From assembly GCF_035653575.1 (NCBI RefSeq), contig NZ_DASRBQ010000170.1:1-64000 (forward strand): a stretch of DNA of 64,000 bases. Reading direction: 5' to 3'. The stretch comes from Actinocrinis sp035653575 (GTDB taxonomy: Bacteria; Actinomycetota; Actinomycetes; Streptomycetales; Catenulisporaceae). A program made the translations under genes and the position numbers. Of this stretch, positions 17,471 to 25,245 are shown in pieces (positions within the stretch are counted from its first letter, which is position 1; the number at the start of each line of letters is the position of its first letter). Under the pieces are notes generated by a model that saw only the letters and a list, made by a program, of their open reading frames with translations, searched no databases and was not told the DNA's origin.

Positions 17471-18136
17471 ATGAACAACGACGTCGACCCGACGCCCTCC
17501 GCGCCTCAAATACGGCTTTACCGCCCAAGTGACCGCGATGCACTGTTCGACATCTGCATGCGGACCGCTGAGGCCGGAGGCGACGCCCGGCATCTGTATG
17601 AGGACCAGGACCTCATGCCCAACATCTTCGCCGCGCCGTACGCGTACCTGGAGCCTGAGCTGACATTCGTCCTCGACGACGGGACGCGGGCGGTCGGCTA
17701 CATCCTGGGCACCTCGGACACGCCACGCTTCGTCAGGGAGTTCCGCGAACGCTGGCTTCCCTTGGTGGCCGAGCGGCATCCAGCACCGGTGGGTGAGCCG
17801 GCGACCCGTGACGAGCAGATGGCGTACCTGCTGCACTGGCCGGAGCGGATGATTGTCCCGGAAATGGCGGACTATCCGGCGCATCTGCACATCGACCTGC
17901 TGCCCGAGTACCAGGGGCGCGGATACGGCCGGTTGCTGGCTTACACGTTCTTCGATGCGTTGGCGAAGACGGGTGCGAAGCGTGTGCACCTGGCGATGGT
18001 CACCGCGAACACAGCGGCGCGGGCCTTCTACGACCGGATCGGCTTCCGTGAGCTGCCGGTCGCGGACCCGGGGGTGCTCACCTTCCTCGGCCGCGAGACC
18101 GCGCTGACCGACTCGGAGCGCGCGCGTCTCGGCTGA
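17471..18136 (+). CDS. GNAT-family N-acetyltransferase (resembles bacterial OGA-HAT-like group)
   Basis: A 221-residue acetyl-CoA-dependent acetyltransferase fold. The acetyl-CoA motif A is LLPEYQGRGYGRLLAYTFF, followed by MVTANTAARAFYDRIGF (motif B). The N-terminal half (RLYRPSDRDALFDICMRTAE, then a segment naming Asp/Tyr-rich loops) recalls bacterial proteins related to the histone-acetyltransferase-like domain of eukaryotic O-GlcNAcase; this is from memory. ATG 17471 was preferred because GGGAGG lies 9-10 nt upstream; ATG 17462 is too close to it. The gene abuts the convergent TfoX-like gene with no intervening base. Substrate unknown. Confidence 0.85.
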   Translation: MNNDVDPTPSAPQIRLYRPSDRDALFDICMRTAEAGGDARHLYEDQDLMPNIFAAPYAYLEPELTFVLDDGTRAVGYILGTSDTPRFVREFRERWLPLVAERHPAPVGEPATRDEQMAYLLHWPERMIVPEMADYPAHLHIDLLPEYQGRGYGRLLAYTFFDALAKTGAKRVHLAMVTANTAARAFYDRIGFRELPVADPGVLTFLGRETALTDSERARLG

Positions 18137-18574
18137 TCAGCCCCTCGGCTGCTTCGCCTGCGGCGCCGTGCCCGATTTGGCCTTCGATGCCGTACTCGAC
18201 TTCGCCTTCGGCGCTGTGCCCGATTTCGCCTTCGGCGTCACGAACTGCATCGCCTCCGCGGCCAGCGGCAGCCAGCCCAGCTGCGAGTCCGGGTCGAGCA
18301 CCAGCCACTCGGTCATCGGGCGGCCGCCGCGCGGGTCGAAACGGACCCCCTCCCCCGCGTCGACCAGCTCGTCCACCCGCGCGCGCGGCAGTTTCACCAC
18401 GAGAGCGCCACGGACCAGCATCGCGAAGATCTTGCCGCCGATCTTCAGCGCGTTCGAGCCGAAGCGGTTGGCGGTGCCCGGCTCGTCCTTGCCGTAGCTG
18501 ACCCCGGGCCGGTCGATCAGCTCGCCGACCAGCCGGTCGAAGCGCTCCTCAGGCGTGGACCCGAGGTCGCTCAC
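18137..18574 (-). CDS. TfoX N-terminal-domain protein with Lys/Ala repeat tail
   Basis: A 145-residue protein. Residues 1-112 match the TfoX N-terminal/DUF1801-like fold family (RFGSNALKIGGKIFAMLVRG, LVVKLPRARVDELVDAGEG, TEWLVLDP). The last 32 residues are a repeat tail made of 8-residue units PKAKSGTA, PKAKSSTA, SKAKSGTA and PQAK, resembling histone H1 or HU C-termini. Such tails usually bind DNA non-specifically, so a nucleic-acid-binding role is inferred. GTG 18574 overlaps the YihY stop (GTGA), so it is co-translated with that membrane protein. It is convergent with, and directly abuts, the GNAT gene. Confidence 0.85.
   Translation of the reverse strand: MSDLGSTPEERFDRLVGELIDRPGVSYGKDEPGTANRFGSNALKIGGKIFAMLVRGALVVKLPRARVDELVDAGEGVRFDPRGGRPMTEWLVLDPDSQLGWLPLAAEAMQFVTPKAKSGTAPKAKSSTASKAKSGTAPQAKQPRG
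18140..18235 (-). repeat. 24-bp coding repeat (Lys/Ala tail of TfoX-like protein)
   Basis: Three near-identical 24-bp units (18212-18235, 18188-18211, 18164-18187) and a diverged fourth (18140-18163) encode the PKAKSGTA-type octapeptide repeats. The units differ by a few bases, consistent with duplication followed by drift. Confidence 0.8.
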
Positions 18575-19845
18575 CTGCGCTCGCCCCCGAACGCCTCGTA
18601 GATGACCCGGCCGAGCAGCGCGGCGCCGAATATGACATACCCGATGCCGATCAGCCAGGACACCACGATGAGCACCGCGCCGATCGCGCCGTAGGTGATA
18701 GCGCTCGAAACGATCAGCGGGCCGAAGATCACCGCGGAGAAGATGCGCAGCCCGACCAGGCCTGCCACGGTGAGCACCGCCCCCGGCAACAGGGCGCGCC
18801 ACGGCACCCGGCTCTCCAGCAGGAAGTGCTGAGTCCACCAGAAGAAGGTGAGCGCGCCGGCGGCCGTCGCGCACCATCGCAGCGTCGTGATGAACCAGCC
18901 GTCGTGCAGGAACGCGAGCAGGTCAGCGCCGACGATCAGCAGTCCGATCAGCACGGCCAGCCAGATCGCCTGCCGCCACACGGACAGCAGCCGCGCGGCC
19001 GGCAGCTCCCAGACCCGCGCCATCCCGGTCTGCACCACCGAGACGAAGGAGAGGCCGAAGACCGCCAGCACGCCCGCGCTGAGCGCGGTGGTGGTGGACA
19101 GCACCCGGGCGGCCGGGCCGAACAGGCCGTTGACCGAGCTGGCCGCCCGGCCGGACAGGCCGAGCCCGGCGATCGCCCAGGCCGGGAAGCTGCGGCCGTT
19201 GAGCGGCGCCGCGGCGGCCACGACGATCAGCAGCGGCACCAGGGTCACGAAGCCCAGGGCCGCGAAACCGAACGCGCGGTGCATCAGTTCTATCTCGACG
19301 CCGCGCCGATAGGTCTGCACAACCAGCTCGCGGGCGATGCGCAACAGGTCGCGCGGGCGGTACGGACGACTGCTGACGTCGCCCACCCTGATGCGCTCGC
19401 CCTCGCCTGGCGGCAGAAGCTCGGAGCCGGCACCCTTAGCCGCCTCGGCCGCGATGATCGATTCCGCAATGATCACAGGTTCGGGCTCGGCCTCCGGGTC
19501 GGTATGGACCTCCGGCTCGGCCTCCGGCTTCGCCGCCTTCGCCGCGGATTTGGCCGCCACGGCCGCGGACCTCGACTCGATCCCGGTGATCTCGTCGGTC
19601 TGCTTGAGCTGGTGCGGGTGACGCGACAACGGCCTGGACCGCGGCGGCGCGTCCTCGCCCCGCGCAGCGCCGCTCGAGCCCTGGCCTTGCGGACCGGCGC
19701 CTTGAAAGGCCGTGCCCTCGAAGACCGGGTGCTGCGGCGCCGCGCCGCGCGCGGCCGGGCTGTTCGCGTCGATCTTGGTCACCTCGTCGCCGATGCCTGG
19801 ACCTGGCAGGACTACGCGGCCGTTCGGGGCATCGAGCTTGGGCAC
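18571..19845 (-). CDS. YihY/BrkB-family integral membrane protein with long disordered N-terminus
   Basis: A 424-residue protein. The C-terminal ~250 residues contain about six hydrophobic helices and YihY features: a re-entrant-looking PLIVVAAAAPLNGRSFPAW, ARVWELPAARLLSVWRQAIW, FFWWTQHFLLESRVPWRALLPGA and YGAIGAVLIVVSWLIGIGYV. The first ~165 residues are Pro/Glu/Ala-rich and presumably disordered and cytoplasmic, far longer than in typical family members. Family function is unsettled (once called ribonuclease BN). GTG 19845 gives the longest frame; a shorter protein starting nearer the first helix is possible. Its stop overlaps the TfoX-like gene. Confidence 0.87.
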   Translation of the reverse strand: MPKLDAPNGRVVLPGPGIGDEVTKIDANSPAARGAAPQHPVFEGTAFQGAGPQGQGSSGAARGEDAPPRSRPLSRHPHQLKQTDEITGIESRSAAVAAKSAAKAAKPEAEPEVHTDPEAEPEPVIIAESIIAAEAAKGAGSELLPPGEGERIRVGDVSSRPYRPRDLLRIARELVVQTYRRGVEIELMHRAFGFAALGFVTLVPLLIVVAAAAPLNGRSFPAWAIAGLGLSGRAASSVNGLFGPAARVLSTTTALSAGVLAVFGLSFVSVVQTGMARVWELPAARLLSVWRQAIWLAVLIGLLIVGADLLAFLHDGWFITTLRWCATAAGALTFFWWTQHFLLESRVPWRALLPGAVLTVAGLVGLRIFSAVIFGPLIVSSAITYGAIGAVLIVVSWLIGIGYVIFGAALLGRVIYEAFGGERR

Positions 19846-19980
19846 GCACGCCAGGCTAACAAGGCCGCCGACCTGGCGTGGACCGATCGGCCTGAGCTTT
19901 TCCGTACTTATTGCCAGAATCTCAGTCTCTTCTCGGCTCGGCCAAGCAGGGCGGCCGGTTTCCTCGTTGCCCGCGACAGC

Positions 19981-20013
19981 CGTTATTACGCGTTGTCTCC
20001 TGCCGTAATAACG
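19981..20013. promoter_or_regulatory. AT-rich 10-bp inverted repeat upstream of yihY-like gene
   Basis: CGTTATTACG (19981-19990) and its exact complement CGTAATAACG (20004-20013) flank 13 bp. The AT-rich arms stand out in this GC-rich DNA. The element is 136 bp upstream of the YihY-family gene and looks like an operator, though it could also form an RNA hairpin. No dedicated regulator gene is adjacent. Confidence 0.5.
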
Positions 20014-20020
20014 CTGTGAT

Positions 20021-20042
20021 CCGAGTCGGTTACTCGACTCGG
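20021..20042. terminator. Hairpin downstream of SRPBCC gene (possible terminator)
   Basis: CCGAGTCG and CGACTCGG form an 8-bp perfect stem around a 6-nt loop, 66 bp beyond the SRPBCC stop codon on the minus strand. There is no U-tract. It overlaps the first of three GGTTACyCGA direct repeats (20028-20037, 20057-20066, 20073-20082), so a regulatory role is also possible. Confidence 0.4.
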
Positions 20043-20107
20043 ACCACAGCGCAGCCGGTTACCCGACGAGCGGGTTACCCGAACTTTGGATGAAGAGAAC
20101 TATGAAC

Positions 20108-20863
20108 TTACGCGAACACCCCGGCAAGCCAGGTCTGCCAAGCCTCCTGAGCGTCCTTCACATCCGGCGCGGCCTGACCGGGCTCGCCGTAGATGTGGTG
20201 GCCGAGGACGACCGCCCCGTTGTAGCCGTAGATGAACCGATAGAGCGCATCGGCGGTGCGTACTCCGAAGAAGTCCTCGCTGACGTAGTCCACGACACCG
20301 TCGATCGGAGCGAGCCCGCTCGGCGTCAGACGCACCTCGTCGCCCACTGACGCCGAGCCGGACGTGCCAAGCGCCGCGTGCAGCAACTCCCACGTGCGCT
20401 GCCGGTCGGGCGTCTCGCCGACGTAGCCGCCGATCGGCGCGGAGTACCGGCCGGAGAAGTACTTGACGTACTGGGCGAGCTTGTGGAGGTACATCGGGTC
20501 GCCCCTGCGCAGGCCGTTGTACTCGGCTTCCCAGTCCTCGCCGAGGAAGCCGCTGTGCACGAATCGCAGCACGGTGCTGGCTCCGTCGCGAGCCTCGATC
20601 AGGAACTCGAACGCGTGGAAGGAGCCGTCGGGCGCGGGATCGGCGCGAAAAGCGAAGTGCTTGAGCGGATCGCAGACGGTGACCGTGGATTCGGAGACGA
20701 AGCCGCCCATCTCCATGCTCGTGCGCCCGCCCTCGCGCGCGTCGACGGTGTTGCGGCCCATGAGCCAGGAGTCGATGCCGGGCCCGGTGGCGATCGCGTC
20801 CCAGATCTGCTCCGGGGTGCCCTCGATCTCGATCTGCTCGCTGATCTCGAATTCGTGCGTCAT
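20108..20863 (-). CDS. SRPBCC/AHSA1-domain protein
   Basis: A 251-residue protein with a START-like helix-grip fold. The N-terminus EISEQIEIEGTPEQIWDAIA and the central LKHFAFRAD...LRFVHSGFLGEDWE are typical of the AHSA1/activator-of-Hsp90-like group. The second half (about 150-251) is an additional segment ending QAAPDVKDAQEAWQTWLAGVFA. It follows the ArsR-type regulator with a single base between stop and start. ArsR-AHSA1 pairs are common in actinobacteria; the SRPBCC partner is thought to bind a hydrophobic ligand, but no reaction is established. ATG 20863 is the first conserved start; the longer frame overlaps arsR. Confidence 0.88.
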   Translation of the reverse strand: MTHEFEISEQIEIEGTPEQIWDAIATGPGIDSWLMGRNTVDAREGGRTSMEMGGFVSESTVTVCDPLKHFAFRADPAPDGSFHAFEFLIEARDGASTVLRFVHSGFLGEDWEAEYNGLRRGDPMYLHKLAQYVKYFSGRYSAPIGGYVGETPDRQRTWELLHAALGTSGSASVGDEVRLTPSGLAPIDGVVDYVSEDFFGVRTADALYRFIYGYNGAVVLGHHIYGEPGQAAPDVKDAQEAWQTWLAGVFA

Positions 20864-20864
20864 T

Positions 20865-21512
20865 TCAGGATTCCTCGGTCTGTGTGTCGTGCGCCGTCTC
20901 GGGGCCTTGCTCGGTCCGCGTCGCCGGTTCGCCGGGACGGACGACCGGGTGCACCGCCACCACCAGACGGTGCGGCCGTCCACGCGGCGCGTTCTCGTCG
21001 TGGTACTTGCTGACCAGGGCCGCGACGGCGGAGGCCAGCTCCTGCGCGAAGGCGGCGCGGTCGGCGGCGGAGGCGAAGCGCACCTCGCCGTCCAGGGCGA
21101 AGGTCGCGACCGGCTTGCGTTCCCTGGCCGAACCGGTCAGCAGTTCGCCCACGTCGCGCACCAGCTTGGCGGCGAGCGCGAGCAGCCAGTGCGCGGAGAG
21201 CCGGTCGGGTGAGCGGCCGGGGTCGGGCTGGACGGCGGCCAGCGCCACCGGCGAGATCACGTAAGCGGCCGCGGTGGCGCGCAGCACCCGCTCCGTGACG
21301 TTGCCCTTACGCCGCTCCTCGACCAGCTCGACGAGGCCGTGCCGCTCCAGTTCCCGCAGGTGGTAGTTCACCTTCTGCCGCGGCAGGCCGACGCGGGCGG
21401 CCAGCGTGGTCGCCGAGCCGGGCTCGGACAGGGCGGCCAGCAGTTTCGCCCGTATCGGATCCAGAGAGGCCTCTGCGGCCGCCGGATCCTCGATCACCGT
21501 CACCTCGAACAT
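20865..21512 (-). CDS. ArsR-family winged-helix transcriptional regulator
   Basis: A 215-residue regulator with an N-terminal winged helix (about 18-85): PIRAKLLAALSEPGSATTLA, LPRQKVNYHLRELERHGLVE. It has no CxC metal motif, so it is unlikely to sense heavy metals. The C-terminal ~120 residues form a less conserved sensory/dimerisation part with RLSAHWLLALAAKLVRDVGE. It is cotranscribed with the SRPBCC gene. Upstream DNA at 21541-21563 holds overlapping palindromes covering a TTGACA -35 box, fitting autorepression. ATG 21512 is preceded by GGTGGAG. Confidence 0.9.
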   Translation of the reverse strand: MFEVTVIEDPAAAEASLDPIRAKLLAALSEPGSATTLAARVGLPRQKVNYHLRELERHGLVELVEERRKGNVTERVLRATAAAYVISPVALAAVQPDPGRSPDRLSAHWLLALAAKLVRDVGELLTGSARERKPVATFALDGEVRFASAADRAAFAQELASAVAALVSKYHDENAPRGRPHRLVVAVHPVVRPGEPATRTEQGPETAHDTQTEES

Positions 21513-21540
21513 GGCTCCACCGTCCCACCGACGGCACTTC

Positions 21541-21563
21541 TTGTCAAGACAAACTTTTTTGTC
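21541..21563. promoter_or_regulatory. Candidate ArsR operator and -35 box
   Basis: Two overlapping dyads: TTGTC-AA-GACAA (21541-21552) and GACAAA-CTTT-TTTGTC (21548-21563). On the minus strand the first contains TTGACA (21547-21542), a consensus -35 element, 30-35 bp upstream of the arsR start codon. The combination suggests autoregulation of the arsR-SRPBCC pair. The -10 is not clear. Confidence 0.55.
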
Positions 21564-21640
21564 GGTGCGGCTTGGAGAAGGATGCTTCGAAGCCGAGCCG
21601 AACCCCTGCCAGTGCGGACTGCACACGCACGGCCGCACCC

Positions 21641-21820
21641 ACACCTGGGCGGGGGCAAGGCAGCACAGCACCACAGCACTCGGCCTAGTCCTCCCCTCGA
21701 AGACCCACGCCTGGGCCGGATGTGGGGCAGAACAGCATTCGGCCCAGGTCTCCCTCGAGACCCATGCCTGGGCGGGTAGCGGGGCAGAACAGCACTCGGC
21801 CCAGGCCTCCCCTCGAGGCC
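21641..21820. repeat. ~57-bp tandem repeat array between arsR and acylase genes
   Basis: Two units of exactly 57 bp (21707-21763 and 21764-21820) are about 85% identical by eye. A diverged 66-bp unit precedes them (21641-21706). Each contains a CCTGGGC box, a GGGGCAGAACAGCA core and a CTCGGCCCAGG-TCCC-CTCGAG segment. The surrounding 21513-21932 interval has no gene. The last unit leads into a 16-bp hairpin. Confidence 0.75.
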
Positions 21821-21830
21821 TGGGCCGAGT
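21794..21830 (-). terminator. Strong hairpin terminator of acylase gene
   Basis: ACTCGGCCCAGGCCTC (21794-21809) pairs perfectly with 21815-21830 around a 5-nt loop. It lies about 100 bp beyond the acylase stop codon. There is no U-tract, as is usual for intrinsic terminators in such GC-rich genomes. Parts of the stem recur in the upstream repeat units. Confidence 0.65.
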
Positions 21831-21932
21831 GCCAGGTAGCCGCCTTGAAGCGGCCGTACTTGTTCAGCGGCGGGCCGGACCGGGTCACGGTCCGGAAATC
21901 CGCTCTGTGCTGATCAGATCATCGCAACACCG

Positions 21933-24900
21933 TCACGGTCCAGAGGCGTACTCGACGACCTGCTGGAAGGTCGGCCGGTTCTGCCAGTTCGTCGGACTGT
22001 CGGTGATACCGCCGAGCGGGTCCTGGATGATGCTGTCCGCACACCACTGGTCGCCGGCCGAGCAGGTCGAGTCGCCCGGGTACACCGTCGCGGCGGACTC
22101 GGCCGCGGCCTGCGTCAGCGAGCTGAGCAGTGCGCTGCGACAGGCGGACAGGCTCCCGCCGCCGCAGTACGTGACCGGCAGCGGGTCGGTCACGCTCTGC
22201 CCGAGCGTCTTGCGCAGGTCCTTGCTGACGTAGCCCCACCAGCCGAACTGGAACGACGAGCCCTTGTGCGGCTGCGCCTCGTTGGACGAGGTGACCGTCC
22301 CGCTCACGGTGATCTGCTGGCCGCCCGACGGGGACTCGTTGACCTGCATCGCGCCGACCAGCGCGTTGAACAGGTTGGTGCCCATGCCGGACTGGAACTC
22401 GGCCTGCAGCAGCAGCGGCCACCAGGCGTCGAACACCTGGATCGCGGCGGCGTTCTGGTAGGCCTTCGAACCGGCCGCGGTCGGCGTGAGGGTCGCCCCC
22501 GCGTTGAGCCAGGTCGTCAACTCGGCGACCAGGGCCTTCTGGTTCGCGTCGGTGACCGGCTGGCTGTTGATCACCTGGAGCAGCAGCGGCAGCACCTCCT
22601 TGCCGCGCAGGTCGGTCAGCGCCGCCTTCTCCATCACCTGCACCAGTGCCGCGCGGGTGAACTTCGCTCCGCTCGCCAGGTAGCTCTTCACGCCTTGGTC
22701 GAGCAGGTCAACCCGTTGCACCGCACCCCAGCTGAAGTTGCCGTCGGCCGCGCTGTAGTCGAGGGCCTGCTTGTTGTTCCAGCTGACGTAGTAGTCCTGG
22801 TCGATCGAGTTGGGGTGCGCCGAAGCCGGGGTGTAGGCGGCCGTGTTGTTGCTCGGGTCGAAGCCCTGCCACTCGTCGGCGGCGGTCCCCCACATCGGCA
22901 GGTTCGGGTCGGTCCCGGCCGCGCGCACCGGGTTCAGGCCCGAGTTGAAGTAGGCGACGTGCGCCGAGTTGACGTAGAACCAGTTGAAGTCGTAGCCGAT
23001 GTTCGCGGCCGCGCTCTCGAAGCCTTGCGGCGTAGACATGACGCTTGGATCGTTGAACATCTGGAAGCCGATCGCGGAATCGGCCTCGTGCATGTACGTC
23101 GAGCGCAGTGACGTATACGCCACGGGCACGCCGCCGACGGTGGCGGTGTAGTCGACGAGTCCGTACTTAGTTCGATACGTCGTCAGGTCGTATGAGCCGG
23201 CTGCGGTGCTGTCGGCGACCGTCGGGCTCCACGAATCGTGAGCCACCAGCTTGTCCATCGGCGTGCAAACACCGTGGTACATGTACGAGGTCGAGCTAGT
23301 GGTCGGCGTTGAGCCATCCGCGTTGCACAGCGTGACCGCGTACGTGTCGGTAGTGTCCTGCTCGCTGGATGTGGCGCTCCAGGAGTAGCTGGGGCCGCGG
23401 CCGAGCTCCACGTACAGGTTGAATCCGGAGAAGGCGGCTCCGCGCGCACTGATGCCAGGCCCCTCGATCTCCTCCAGCATCAGCAGCTGCGGGGCGAAGT
23501 AGCCGGTCTGCGGACCGAACACCGCGATCGGGTGGCCTGACGCGCTGTCAGCCGCGGAGATGACCAGCGCGTTGGACATGCCGGGATGCTGCTGTCCGGG
23601 CGCGGGAAAGTCCACGCCGGGCGCCGCACCGTTGTTGTACATGCCGTTGAGCAAGCTGAGCTTTCCGCTCGCCTTCGCGCGCAGGGAGGACGGCAGCTTA
23701 GCGGCGAGCTTCGCGTCCGCGGCCTGTACAGCCTTCGTGGTCGCGGCAGCGGTCGCGGCCTTCACAGCAGCCGATGCCTTTACGGCGCTGCTGCTCGCGG
23801 AGCCGGTCGCGTTCTGCACGACATTGACGCCCTGGACCGAGCCCGCATCAGGCATCGCCGTGCCGGTGACGGTGCCGGAGGTCTCGCCATAGGGGAAGCT
23901 CTGGCCGTTGTGCAGGGTCAGCGTCGCCTCCGGGTCGTTCTGCTCGCGCAGCGCGGCCCATATCGCGTCGCCCTGGGTGACCCCATACGCGGACTCGGCC
24001 GCCTCCTTGACCAGGGCGGACTGCACCTCGGTGCCGCCGCCGTTGCCGAACAGGCCGCCGATGACGCCGGCGATGGCGATCAGGTCGGTCTCGGTGAAGT
24101 TCGACATCGACTGCCCGGTCAGGTCGTACTCGCCGGGGAAGTCGTTGGCGGCCCGGACCACCGAGATGTAGTCGTTGACTCCGGCCAGATAGGCGTCCGC
24201 GTCCGCCTTGAGTTGCGCGCCGCGGGCGCCGTCCGCGGCCAGCGCGTTGACCTGCGCCTGGAGGTCGGCCTCGGTGTAGGGCGCGGTGCGCCAGACGTTC
24301 TGCTCGAGGCCGCGGTTCGCGGGCGCGCCGCCGGCGAAGGAGGTCAGCTCGGCCCGCCCGATGTGCCGGAACAGGTCCATGACCCACAACCGGTCCTCGG
24401 CGCCCGCGTATCCGGCCCCGAACTCCGCCTCGGCCCTGGTCTGACCGTAGATGTGCGGGATGTCGGCGGTGTCCCGCAGGATCGTGACGCCGGTCTCCGG
24501 CGTCTCGGTGCGCGTGACGTTGGCGGGCGGTACTCCGTAGGAGGAGTCGTTGTAGAAGTTGTTGATCTGAGACGTCGTCAGCCCGGTGTACGAGTTCACC
24601 AGGTTGTCGTACTTGGTCAGCTGATCGTTGTTGTTCGAGGGGCGGGTGCCGAACAGCTTGAACAGGATGATGTCGGCGAGGGTCTCGGCCCCGTTCTCCC
24701 CGGGCGGGAGGATGTCGGAGCATTGATCCGCGCAGTAGTCGGTGGGCGAGCTGACCGCCGCGGCGGCTCGCGCGGAGACGTTCGACGCCACCGCCTGGGC
24801 CTGTCCGGCTGCCGCGGACACCAGAAGGGCCGCGGTCGCGGCCGCGACGGTGAAGAGGTGCGGGCGGTGAGTATAAGGACGGCGTCCGAATGGACGCCGG

Positions 24901-24938
24901 AGGTGGGTGGGGACCGTGTGGGTGTGGGTTCCGCGCAC
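21933..24938 (-). CDS. Secreted penicillin-acylase-family Ntn hydrolase
   Basis: A 1001-residue pre-pro-protein. A twin-Arg-containing basic N-terminus and hydrophobic core end at an Ala-x-Ala site near residue 50. The alpha-chain region follows (DRLWVMDLFRHIGRAELTSF). An Ala/Lys/Ser-rich spacer of about 75 residues precedes the autocatalytic cleavage point GM-SNALV. The nucleophile would be Ser455 (codon 23574-23576). Beta-chain motifs FGPQTGYFAPQ and SYSWSATS recall penicillin G acylase. The family hydrolyses amide bonds of penicillins, acyl-homoserine lactones or lipopeptides; substrate is undetermined. GTG 24938 was chosen for GGGAG 8 nt upstream; GTG 24965 is less well supported. A palindrome at 24995-25010 sits in its promoter. 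Confidence 0.9.
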   Translation of the reverse strand: MRGTHTHTVPTHLRRPFGRRPYTHRPHLFTVAAATAALLVSAAAGQAQAVASNVSARAAAAVSSPTDYCADQCSDILPPGENGAETLADIILFKLFGTRPSNNNDQLTKYDNLVNSYTGLTTSQINNFYNDSSYGVPPANVTRTETPETGVTILRDTADIPHIYGQTRAEAEFGAGYAGAEDRLWVMDLFRHIGRAELTSFAGGAPANRGLEQNVWRTAPYTEADLQAQVNALAADGARGAQLKADADAYLAGVNDYISVVRAANDFPGEYDLTGQSMSNFTETDLIAIAGVIGGLFGNGGGTEVQSALVKEAAESAYGVTQGDAIWAALREQNDPEATLTLHNGQSFPYGETSGTVTGTAMPDAGSVQGVNVVQNATGSASSSAVKASAAVKAATAAATTKAVQAADAKLAAKLPSSLRAKASGKLSLLNGMYNNGAAPGVDFPAPGQQHPGMSNALVISAADSASGHPIAVFGPQTGYFAPQLLMLEEIEGPGISARGAAFSGFNLYVELGRGPSYSWSATSSEQDTTDTYAVTLCNADGSTPTTSSTSYMYHGVCTPMDKLVAHDSWSPTVADSTAAGSYDLTTYRTKYGLVDYTATVGGVPVAYTSLRSTYMHEADSAIGFQMFNDPSVMSTPQGFESAAANIGYDFNWFYVNSAHVAYFNSGLNPVRAAGTDPNLPMWGTAADEWQGFDPSNNTAAYTPASAHPNSIDQDYYVSWNNKQALDYSAADGNFSWGAVQRVDLLDQGVKSYLASGAKFTRAALVQVMEKAALTDLRGKEVLPLLLQVINSQPVTDANQKALVAELTTWLNAGATLTPTAAGSKAYQNAAAIQVFDAWWPLLLQAEFQSGMGTNLFNALVGAMQVNESPSGGQQITVSGTVTSSNEAQPHKGSSFQFGWWGYVSKDLRKTLGQSVTDPLPVTYCGGGSLSACRSALLSSLTQAAAESAATVYPGDSTCSAGDQWCADSIIQDPLGGITDSPTNWQNRPTFQQVVEYASGP

Positions 24939-24994
24939 TGCTGACGCTCCCAGGCAGGAAAACACGTGGTGAGGAGTGCCTTGCGTCGCGTCAA

Positions 24995-25010
24995 CCTACT
25001 CGCGAGTAGG
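24995..25010. promoter_or_regulatory. 16-bp palindromic operator upstream of acylase
   Basis: CCTACTCGCGAGTAGG is a perfect palindrome 57-72 bp upstream of the chosen acylase start. On the minus strand it follows a possible promoter (TTGGCA, 17 bp, TTACCC), so it would lie near the transcription start, where a repressor could block. The TACTCGCGAGTA core is of the kind bound by TetR-family proteins; no such gene is adjacent. Confidence 0.6.
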
Positions 25011-25245
25011 GTAAAGAGTCAGTCAGGGCATTGCCAAGACTGAGCTAAAACATGAGGATCATTCAAATTCGCCGTAACGGACCGCGCTGTCCGTGGACGC
25101 CCGGTTCCGCCTCGTGGCAGGGACCCGCGGGACCTGTGGGGGTGAGGCCCGTGGGGGCGGGGCTCTGCTCGTACGGCGGAACCGGGACGGTATCAGGATT
25201 CGTGGTCAGCGCCCGGACACGTCCCGTGCACCGTCACGTGGGTGG

